A stretch of DNA of 21,359 nucleotides, from IMG/VR virus record IMGVR_UViG_3300025133_000697, positions 1 through 21,359 of that record. One strand, written 5' to 3'. The notes under the pieces were generated by a model. The model did not search any database, was not told the DNA's origin, and saw only the letters and a list, made by a program, of their open reading frames with translations. Every line of letters starts with the position of its first letter. Within the stretch, counting starts at the first letter, position 1. Of the stretch, positions 8,351 through 14,459 are shown in pieces. The DNA is from a virus. The position numbers and the translations under genes were made by a program.

Positions 8351-8998
8351 TTATATATTCCTTACTGGTGGAATACCTAACATTGGCCTTTTGTCGAACC
8401 TGTTCTTTTCAGCAAAAGGACCATCTACATGGTTATAATGAAGAAATACTTGTGCGCAAGTATTACCTTCAAATGGTTCTCTCCAATGCTCTAATTCACA
8501 TCCACTATATACTAACATATCACCGACTTCAAGTAGAACTTTTGTACCTTCTGGAGCGTTAGGTTTATGTATTTGTTTAAATTCATCTATTACGGAGTTA
8601 GCTCCGGTCCCATCTATGAATATAGGCCATGGATCACCTCCTAAATTAAGAGTACAGGATATTTCACAACTAGGTCTATCTTTGTGTCTTCTGAGTATAT
8701 CTCCTTTTTTATAGATTCTTGAATATGAATAGGTTGGAATAAGATTTAGGCCTGTCTCTTTTTTCATTACAGGAAGCATCTTCACTAGTAATGTTTCCAT
8801 AGCAAAATCAGCATAATGTGAATAGGTATTAGGTACTTGTACATCTGTCCAGGTTCCTAACATTCCATTATCAAATGTTACATTGTTTTTATACATCCAA
8901 TCAACCGCATCTCTTTTTAAAAGAAAATAGTTAAAGATAAAATTGGCCAGCTCATAGGAGAGTGCCTTTCTGATTACTGCATATTTATTGAAATCCAT
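8351..8998 (-). CDS. 2-oxoglutarate/Fe(II)-dependent oxygenase-type protein (1 of 4)
   Basis: This 215-residue protein has a double-stranded beta-helix signature. Iron ligands are H105 and D107 in RRHKDRPSCEIS and the distal H171 in SGCELEHWREPF, preceded by LEVGDMLVYSG. Such enzymes hydroxylate a protein or small-molecule substrate using 2-oxoglutarate and oxygen. The usual Arg about 10 residues after the distal His is not obvious: C181 and Q183 are near that place, while R173 is only two residues away, so cosubstrate binding may be atypical. YSRIYKKGDILRRH and VFLHYNHVDGPF fit a subgroup I recall in marine phages. The start overlaps the end of the preceding oxygenase by 14 bases. The substrate is unknown. 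Confidence 0.85.
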   Translation of the reverse strand: MDFNKYAVIRKALSYELANFIFNYFLLKRDAVDWMYKNNVTFDNGMLGTWTDVQVPNTYSHYADFAMETLLVKMLPVMKKETGLNLIPTYSYSRIYKKGDILRRHKDRPSCEISCTLNLGGDPWPIFIDGTGANSVIDEFKQIHKPNAPEGTKVLLEVGDMLVYSGCELEHWREPFEGNTCAQVFLHYNHVDGPFAEKNRFDKRPMLGIPPVRNI

Positions 8999-9566
8999 CT
9001 TGTATAAAATTAAAACTTATTGATATTCTATTCTCATTAGATTGATTAGGTTCAACTGAATGCCACAACCAGGCTGGAAAAAGTATGGCTCTATTTTCTT
9101 GGGGTTGTAAATGTACATCTCTCCATAAATATTTAGGAATTTCTATTTTTTTTCTAGTAGGCATACAGGTTTGAATACCTGGACGTGGGTCTTGACATAT
9201 TAAACGTCCACAGTTAGGCGGGGTTTTAATATAATAGACTCCACTAAATAAAGCATTGGGGTGTACATGAGGTTTATTGTAACCCCCTTGATAATTTATA
9301 TTAGCCCACATATTTCCTAATACAGCTTGTCTATCTAAAAATTCTTCATTAAATACCTGATGAACCATTTTAAATAACTCATCTACTAAAGGTTTATATT
9401 CAGGTTTTTCATGCATATTAGTCTCGCTATGCCAGCCATTGACATTTGTTTTTTTAATACCTTCATTTTGTTTAGACCATTCAATAATATTTTGAGCCAT
9501 TTGATTTGTATCTAATTTAAAATCTTCTGCGTATATAATAGTTGGAAAAAATCCTTCTTTAATCAT
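8985..9566 (-). CDS. 2-oxoglutarate/Fe(II) oxygenase-like protein, TIGR02466/PF13759 type (2 of 4)
   Basis: The 193-residue protein matches the family I know as TIGR02466 / 2OG-FeII_Oxy_5. It contains WANINYQGGYNKPHVHPN (about 87-104), then LFSGVYYIKTP, CQDPRPG (about 124-130), and FPAWLWHSVEPN with distal H169, followed by R180 in ENRISISFNF as the likely 2-oxoglutarate-binding Arg. The first iron site reads H-V-H (100-102) rather than H-x-D. It shares the W.N.....YN..HVH...LF.G pattern with the 218-residue protein two genes upstream, so the two look like diverged paralogues. Its ATG overlaps the preceding stop by ATGA (9563-9566). Function is inferred from the family; the substrate is unknown. 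Confidence 0.85.
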   Translation of the reverse strand: MIKEGFFPTIIYAEDFKLDTNQMAQNIIEWSKQNEGIKKTNVNGWHSETNMHEKPEYKPLVDELFKMVHQVFNEEFLDRQAVLGNMWANINYQGGYNKPHVHPNALFSGVYYIKTPPNCGRLICQDPRPGIQTCMPTRKKIEIPKYLWRDVHLQPQENRAILFPAWLWHSVEPNQSNENRISISFNFIQDGFQ

Positions 9567-10156
9567 CTAAAAGGTTTACCTCCGAACCAAACAACTAATG
9601 ACTGTCTAACTCCTCGTCTAACTTTGTTAACTCTATGATTTAAAAAGGATGCAAAAATAATTGCATGGCCTTGTTTTAATTCTGCATATTTTCCTGGGGC
9701 CATAACTTCTAAGTCGCCACCTTCAAATTCTGCTGGATCATTTAATAAAACTGTCATTGATATTTTTCTAACCGGTGGTTCGTGGGCCATGTTCACATCA
9801 CAATCCATATGCCAGTCATAGAACCCTCCTTCAGGATATTCTGTAAACTGTGCATTCTCCGTAATTCTAATATCACCAAAACCAAAATGAGTTTCATTAC
9901 ATTTTTGAATAAATTTATTTAAGTCTTGGTACATATGCCCCATTTCTTTAAACGGTATCCAAGATATTGTAGTCACTCTTTTTTTCGTATCCGTTCCACC
10001 CCCTGGCTTATTCATACCAACTTGTGCAGTCTGTGGTTTCTGTTTTCTACCAGCTTCTATAATTTGTCTGCATTGATCAGGTGTAAATAATGGTGTTGTA
10101 GTTTGAACTATCCAACTTTTCCATTTAGGTTCTGTTATTATTTGGTTCTCGTACAT
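9563..10156 (-). CDS. PKHD-type 2-oxoglutarate/Fe(II) hydroxylase (3 of 4)
   Basis: The 197-residue protein has the clearest prolyl-4-hydroxylase-like (PiuC/PKHD, PF13640-type) layout of the four. H116 and D118 lie in YDWHMDCDV, EFEGGDLEVM (about 143-152) is the usual strand after the iron site, distal H174 is in FLNHRVNKVRRG, and R184 in GVRQSLVVWFGG, ten residues later, is the expected 2-oxoglutarate ligand. All key residues are present, so it is probably active. Members hydroxylate protein side chains or small molecules; phage members mostly have unknown substrates. It overlaps the previous gene by TAATG (10154-10158) and the next by four bases. Confidence 0.9.
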   Translation of the reverse strand: MYENQIITEPKWKSWIVQTTTPLFTPDQCRQIIEAGRKQKPQTAQVGMNKPGGGTDTKKRVTTISWIPFKEMGHMYQDLNKFIQKCNETHFGFGDIRITENAQFTEYPEGGFYDWHMDCDVNMAHEPPVRKISMTVLLNDPAEFEGGDLEVMAPGKYAELKQGHAIIFASFLNHRVNKVRRGVRQSLVVWFGGKPFR

Positions 10157-10812
10157 TATGATACTCCTCTATTTCTAATTGGGTCATACTCTACATCCAT
10201 GTTACACGCTAGTGTTCTTCTATACCCTGGTCCATTAAATGGATACACGCAATGTCTCATGTCATATGGGAATATAAAAAAATCTCTTTCTTTAATTTCT
10301 GGTTGATAATCTATATTTGCAAAGTGTCCATTAACTGAACCGAGTATTTGTAGTCTACCATTTTGTGGTTGGTCAGCGGCTGAATATTCTACACCATAAG
10401 ACTCTGGTAATTTTAAAATCATTACACTTGATAGACCCGTAAACAATGTTCCTTGATGCACGTGCACTGGATTGTATTCATGTTCAAACATAGTGTTAAC
10501 CCAAATAGAATTTAAATGCATGTTATATTTTTTTATTTTATTCCAATCTAAATAATGACGCATTTTTTGTTCAAACCATTGTAATACATTTTGTGGTAAA
10601 TGATTATGTTTAGTCATCTTAACGGTGTCCTGACCATTATAAAATAAGCTATGTTCTTTTTCAATCTTACCAACTAATTGTTTATTAGCAGGTTTTAATT
10701 CTGGGTATTTAGTTTCATAGATATGATTAATAATATTATAAACATCTAAAGGCACTTGATATCTCAGTACTGATTGTCCTAAAAATATAATCTTAAAATC
10801 TGATGTGTCCAT
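10156..10812 (-). CDS. 2-oxoglutarate/Fe(II) oxygenase-like protein (4 of 4), paralogue of the 193-residue one
   Basis: This 218-residue protein has IWVNTMFEHEYNPVHVHQ (about 103-120), followed by LFTGLSSVMILKLP, giving an H117-x-H119 iron site. Further on, FFIFPYDMRHCVYPFNG has distal H187, and R198 or R199 in GYRRTLACNMDV would be the cosubstrate Arg. Order, spacing and the W.N...YN..HVH...LF.G pattern match the 193-residue protein, but the DPR element is missing and the two are diverged in the N-terminal third. This suggests an old duplication with specialisation rather than redundancy. It is the first oxygenase in the transcript, and its start overlaps the sulfotransferase by 20 bases. 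Chemistry is inferred from the fold. Confidence 0.8.
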   Translation of the reverse strand: MDTSDFKIIFLGQSVLRYQVPLDVYNIINHIYETKYPELKPANKQLVGKIEKEHSLFYNGQDTVKMTKHNHLPQNVLQWFEQKMRHYLDWNKIKKYNMHLNSIWVNTMFEHEYNPVHVHQGTLFTGLSSVMILKLPESYGVEYSAADQPQNGRLQILGSVNGHFANIDYQPEIKERDFFIFPYDMRHCVYPFNGPGYRRTLACNMDVEYDPIRNRGVS

Positions 10813-11587
10813 ATTTTTCTCTAATACGTTGTGGTATCTTTTCTATGTAAGGATTGTACTCTTTCATAATTTCTCCTGTTTTTATATTATGCATATTTTT
10901 ACCAACTATGCTATCATTATATACCATTCCATTAATATTAATTTGATCTAGATCAATAAATCTATGGTTAAAGTAAGGTTCCTCTAAAAAACTATATACT
11001 TCTTTAATATATTTTTGAGGATCGGTTACTAGGTCATCATACTTTAAATAATAACAAAGATTTTTATGATTAAAGGAATTTTGAATTCCTTTAAGTTCTT
11101 TAGCGACCGCTCCATTTTTATTCATAATCATTCCTAGTTTTTCATCATCATTCTTTAAACCATGTCTATTGGGAAAAGCATCAGGGTTTTCTGTATACCA
11201 TTTCATATAAGATGCCAATACATCCACTACATCTCTAAGTAAAACAATGCATTTAAAAGGTCGTTTAAAATGTTTTTGCACTAAGGCAAAATTACCCTGT
11301 GTCATTACAGGTCCACGATCAATAATTATTGATTGAGGCCAGTCTTTATAATAAAGATCATAAACAACATCTAGAACATTGTTTAAAGATTTATGGTCTG
11401 GAAAATTTTGAAACACATCTTTATCTTTTAATAAAAATAAATCTTTCATTATCTCTAATGTAATAGAATTAGCTGTCACTACCAACTCTGGATTTTGATT
11501 CATGATAGATGCAAACAAGGTATTTCCTGACCTTGGCATCCCCATTAAAAAGAAAAGTTTTTTATTTTTCTTTGGCTCCGAGATCAT
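10793..11587 (-). CDS. Sulfotransferase-family protein
   Basis: The 264-residue protein has the two PAPS-binding elements of sulfotransferases. A P-loop-like 5'-phosphosulfate loop reads LMGMPRSGNTLF (about 14-25). The 3'-phosphate site reads IVLLRDVVDVLASYMKWY (about 114-131), with R118 and S126 placed as expected. Later, YLKYDDLVTDP (about 180-190) and VYSFLEEPYF match the conserved YEDLv.DP...l...FL block. The enzyme would transfer sulfate from PAPS to a hydroxyl, for example tyrosine or a sugar. A missing piece is any PAPS-synthesis gene in this window, so the host would have to supply the donor. It overlaps the coiled-coil gene before it by 26 bases and is followed by four oxygenases, so co-expression is likely. 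Acceptor unknown. Confidence 0.85.
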   Translation of the reverse strand: MISEPKKNKKLFFLMGMPRSGNTLFASIMNQNPELVVTANSITLEIMKDLFLLKDKDVFQNFPDHKSLNNVLDVVYDLYYKDWPQSIIIDRGPVMTQGNFALVQKHFKRPFKCIVLLRDVVDVLASYMKWYTENPDAFPNRHGLKNDDEKLGMIMNKNGAVAKELKGIQNSFNHKNLCYYLKYDDLVTDPQKYIKEVYSFLEEPYFNHRFIDLDQININGMVYNDSIVGKNMHNIKTGEIMKEYNPYIEKIPQRIREKYGHIRF

Positions 11588-12242
11588 GAGATAACTGTTC
11601 TTTCTTGTTATAAATCATTTCTCCTGATTTTTTAACTCTTTCTATAGTTTTTAATTGACCTAATACATTAAATATTTCTGGCTGTGAAGAACCAGATGAT
11701 AATGTCTCTGCTTTGTTTTTCATAATGTGATGATATGATTCTAATTGATGTTTATTAACATCTTTGTCATCAAAAGAACCATCATTAAATTCTTTCTTTA
11801 ATGCAGACCACAGTTTAATTTCTCTCATTCTGTCCCTAGCTACCAATTGCATGTTAGCTAAACCATATCTTTTTTCATCTATGTCTATTTGATAGAGCTC
11901 TCTTTTTATTGGGTCTTTTTCTGTTTCAAGTTTTTTTTCTAGTCTTTTCAATTTAACTTCATTACGTCTACAATCAAAAGATAAACTCATTAAATTTTCT
12001 AAGAAAACATTCTGTTCTCTAACACACTGCCAGTACTTTGCAGCCTTTGTTGGATATTTCATATCTTGTAAAACAGACATTCTCATTTCTGTTTCAGTTC
12101 TAAATACTTGTTTCTTGGTCCAAGTATCTCTAAGTTCTGAAGTCATAGCCTTAAATTCCTTGACATCATTTGGGTCAAGTAAATTATTTAAGCTTGGTGC
12201 TTCTTTTTCTATTAATGCATGTATGTTACGTTTTTCTGTCAT
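11562..12242 (-). CDS. Coiled-coil phage protein of unknown function, first gene of the enzyme block
   Basis: The 226-residue protein is charged and helical throughout. Residues about 45-80 contain VFRTETEMRMSVLQDM and YPTKAAKYWQCVREQNVF; about 92-118 reads as a coiled coil (EVKLKRLEKKLETEKDP...); about 120-155 and 163-215 are further helices (KHQLESYHHIMKNK, VLGQLKTIERVKKSGEMIY). No enzymatic motif is visible. I recall near-identical architecture in proteins of uncultured marine phages, always annotated as hypothetical. It starts 20 bases downstream of the -10 hexamer of the promoter at 12262-12290 with an AAAGGAT ribosome site. It overlaps the sulfotransferase and so leads the same transcript. 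It could be a scaffold, chaperone or adaptor for the enzymes; this is only a guess from position. Confidence 0.85.
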   Translation of the reverse strand: MTEKRNIHALIEKEAPSLNNLLDPNDVKEFKAMTSELRDTWTKKQVFRTETEMRMSVLQDMKYPTKAAKYWQCVREQNVFLENLMSLSFDCRRNEVKLKRLEKKLETEKDPIKRELYQIDIDEKRYGLANMQLVARDRMREIKLWSALKKEFNDGSFDDKDVNKHQLESYHHIMKNKAETLSSGSSQPEIFNVLGQLKTIERVKKSGEMIYNKKEQLSHDLGAKEK

Positions 12243-12261
12243 GTGTATCCTTTCGTGAGCT

Positions 12262-12290
12262 ATTATATAATATATTTAACCAGTTGTCAA
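12262..12290 (-). promoter_or_regulatory. Consensus sigma-70 type promoter before the coiled-coil/sulfotransferase/oxygenase genes
   Basis: On the minus strand TTGACA (12285-12290) and TATAAT (12262-12267) are separated by exactly 17 bases, matching both consensus hexamers and the optimal spacing. The -35 box is inside the last codons of the 615-residue fibre gene (its stop is 12276-12278), and the -10 box is in the 33-base gap before the next gene. A start about 7 bases after the -10 would give a leader of roughly a dozen bases carrying an AAAGGAT ribosome site. The AT-rich context makes the -10 alone unsurprising; the combined match is much less likely by chance. Confidence 0.6.
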
Positions 12291-14123
12291 TGTTTTAGCC
12301 GTAATTGTTTCTGTGTCTTCAGCTAAAAACTCTTCTGTAGCGGTTACTCCTCCTGGAGTTCCACCAGCAATTATGCCTCCATCTGCACTTACAGTTCCAA
12401 AACTTGCACCTCCCCCTCTTGCACTAGCTATAGTAGGATAGTTAGCCCATGCAGTTCCATCATATTTTTGAGCTGTGTTAACATAAGCAGCAGGAGAATG
12501 AGTATAACCTGCAGCACCCATGGCAGCTGTTTGAGTTCCATAAAGTGTTAGTTCTGATTTACCTGTAGGTAATGCTCCACCACCTGTCCAATTAGTTCCG
12601 TCATATTCATAAACAGTAGTTACAGATCTAGCAGAAGGTGGAGATGGAGATGTAATTCCACCTGCATATAACCCAGCAGTTAAAGTTCCGCATGCTCCTG
12701 CTCCTCCAGTTCCTGTGGGAAGACCAGTTACTGATGCCCAGTTAGTTCCATCGTATTCTTCTACGGCTGTGGTTCTAGTTGGAGAACCAGAGTTTCCACC
12801 AGCACACACTCCTGCGTCTAGAGTTCCAAAGCCATTTGTTTGACCTCTTGCAGTATTTAAATCATTTGTTTCTGCCCAACTAGTTCCATTATATTCTTCT
12901 CCAGCATTTATTGCACTTCCCGGAGCATCATAACCACCCGCACCAAACGCAGCTGTCTGTGTTCCTCCACCTGCACAATAATTTTTAGCAGTATTCATAC
13001 TATTTCCTGATACCCAACTAGTTCCATTATATTCTTCTGATGCAGTTAAAGCGCCGGGACTTCCTCCAAAAATAAGTCCGGCTGATCTTGGACACGCTCC
13101 CGCACTACCTGCATATTGTCTTCCAGTATTTAAAGTACCACCAGATGCCCATGCTGCACCTGTAATTGTAGCAATTCCAAAATTATATTCTTCTGTACTA
13201 GTTACAGTACCTGGATTGGTGTCTCCGCCTCCTGCTACTGCGGCACTTCCAGAAGAACCTCCTTTACCCATACCATAACGTCCAGCAGCCATAGTAGCCG
13301 GTGAAGTTGAAAAACTAGTTCCGTCATAAGTTTCAGTAGCTGTCACCACACCACTTCCTGGAGAAGGAAATCCACCAAAAGTTACGGCTGCAGTTTGAAT
13401 TCCTGTATCAGCACCACCATCGTGATCAGATGCTGTACTTGGTCCAGCAGCCCAATTTGTTCCATCATATTCAAAAGATACTCTAGTGTCCCCTGCAGCA
13501 ATTAAACCTGCTGTTAAAGGTCCACACCCTGCTCCCTCAGTTCTATCTTGTCCTGTTGGAAGTGTTCCTCCAGAACTCCAATTAGTTCCATCATATTCAT
13601 AAGATGTATTTAAATTTGCTGTTCCACCAACACCACCTGCAATTACTCCTGCTGTTAAACTTCCAAACGAAGCAGAGCCTCTTTGTGCTGTTGGAATATT
13701 ATTTACTTCTGACCAACTAGATCCATCATATTCTTCAACTAATGCTTTATTACCGGGAGCAGGACTAGCATATCCACCTGCACCAACGGCTGTTGTTTGA
13801 GTTCCAAAGCCAGGTAATGCATAACGACCTGTACCCATATTTCCACCGGTTGCCCAACCAATTCCATCATATGTTTCTGTTAAAGCACTTTTTCCTGATC
13901 CTCCAAAAATAATCACTGCTGTGTTAGGAGTATCTCCTGAACCCATGTTATATCTTCCACTTGATATAGCCGCTCCACTTGCCCATGCTGCACTTGCCAC
14001 AACAGTTTTAAGTGTACCTGTAGTAGAGTTAAACCACACCTGTCCCTCATTCGCTGAAGTCAGCGTAGGGTCAGATGACAGTACGTCTACACGTTTTCCG
14101 TATATTTCTTCGTAAGTTGCCAT
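12276..14123 (-). CDS. Kelch-like repeat tail fibre (third of three paralogues), probable receptor-binding protein
   Basis: The 615-residue protein has an N-terminal anchor (about 1-45) with MATYEEIYGKRVDVLSSDPT and EGQVWFNSTTGTLK, a motif shared with many phage fibres. Twelve kelch-like repeats follow, each built on EYDGT(N/S)W, a middle (L/M)xTGR, and a closing GTxTAAxxxGG. There are six before and six after a joint marked by EEYNFGIATITGAAW. This matches two six-bladed beta-propellers (about 45-320 and 320-595), a fold that often binds sugars. The C-terminus has TITAKTLTTG, a tail shared by its paralogues. No catalytic residues of galactose oxidase are apparent. Host-receptor or surface-glycan binding is inferred. 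The gene follows the 95-residue gene with a TAAGGA ribosome site. Confidence 0.85.
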   Translation of the reverse strand: MATYEEIYGKRVDVLSSDPTLTSANEGQVWFNSTTGTLKTVVASAAWASGAAISSGRYNMGSGDTPNTAVIIFGGSGKSALTETYDGIGWATGGNMGTGRYALPGFGTQTTAVGAGGYASPAPGNKALVEEYDGSSWSEVNNIPTAQRGSASFGSLTAGVIAGGVGGTANLNTSYEYDGTNWSSGGTLPTGQDRTEGAGCGPLTAGLIAAGDTRVSFEYDGTNWAAGPSTASDHDGGADTGIQTAAVTFGGFPSPGSGVVTATETYDGTSFSTSPATMAAGRYGMGKGGSSGSAAVAGGGDTNPGTVTSTEEYNFGIATITGAAWASGGTLNTGRQYAGSAGACPRSAGLIFGGSPGALTASEEYNGTSWVSGNSMNTAKNYCAGGGTQTAAFGAGGYDAPGSAINAGEEYNGTSWAETNDLNTARGQTNGFGTLDAGVCAGGNSGSPTRTTAVEEYDGTNWASVTGLPTGTGGAGACGTLTAGLYAGGITSPSPPSARSVTTVYEYDGTNWTGGGALPTGKSELTLYGTQTAAMGAAGYTHSPAAYVNTAQKYDGTAWANYPTIASARGGGASFGTVSADGGIIAGGTPGGVTATEEFLAEDTETITAKTLTTG

Positions 14124-14134
14124 TTAAAAATTCC

Positions 14135-14422
14135 TTATGGAAGAGTTACATCGCTTGGTCTTATTGAATTAGCTTTTTCTTCGTCAGTTTTAGCATCCCA
14201 CGCAGCTTGTGCAGCTTCAACTTCAGCTGTAATCAAGTCTTGTGCTTCTGACTTAGTCTTTTCAACACCGTTCTTTTCAGCTAACCACATAGCGCCAGCG
14301 ACGTTGTTGCCAACCATCCAGACGTTTGCAGGATAACCTCTAAGGAAGAATGCTCTTCTGTCATTAGCAGTAAAGAATCCTTTTCCAGTGTTAGTAGCTA
14401 CTCCATATATAAAGTGTGCCAT
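14135..14422 (-). CDS. Small fibre-associated protein, 95 residues, possible fibre assembly or tip factor
   Basis: The 95-residue protein sits alone between two fibre paralogues. It begins MAHFIYGVATNTGKGFFTAN, has a Tyr/Trp-containing middle (YPANVWMVGNNVAGAMWLA) and an Ala/Glu helix (about 58-85: SEAQDLITAEVEAAQAAWDA), ending RPSDVTLP. The helix and the EAQxLIxxEVxxAQxxWDxxxxEEK..RP..(I/V)TLP ending resemble, from memory, C-terminal parts of small phage tail or fibre assembly proteins, but I cannot name a family with confidence. It is preceded by a strong AAAAGGAGG ribosome site at 14430-14438, seven bases from the ATG, stronger than most here, suggesting high translation. Candidates are a fibre chaperone, a fibre tip or a minor virion protein. 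Confidence 0.75.
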   Translation of the reverse strand: MAHFIYGVATNTGKGFFTANDRRAFFLRGYPANVWMVGNNVAGAMWLAEKNGVEKTKSEAQDLITAEVEAAQAAWDAKTDEEKANSIRPSDVTLP

Positions 14423-14429
14423 AGTGTTT

Positions 14430-14438
14430 CCTCCTTTT
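14430..14438 (-). promoter_or_regulatory. Strong ribosome binding site for the 95-residue gene
   Basis: AAAAGGAGG on the minus strand lies seven bases before the ATG at 14420-14422. It is a near-perfect anti-Shine-Dalgarno match in a 37-base intergenic gap, whereas neighbouring fibre genes have weaker sites. It supports the ATG as the true start and suggests strong translation of the 95-residue protein. Confidence 0.7.
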
Positions 14439-14459
14439 TAATTTTGTATATCATAATTT

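Noticed and set aside
8345-8355. Two overlapping TATAAT sequences upstream of the nozzle-like gene
   Set aside because: No TTGACA-like box lies about 17 bases upstream; the AT-rich end of the preceding gene explains them.
12276-14123. Galactose oxidase enzyme
   Set aside because: The kelch-like repeats resemble that fold, but I see no copper-ligand pattern or secretion signal; a binding role is more likely.
14450-14455. TATGAT in the gap before the 95-residue gene as a -10 box
   Set aside because: The hexamer at the expected -35 distance does not resemble TTGACA.
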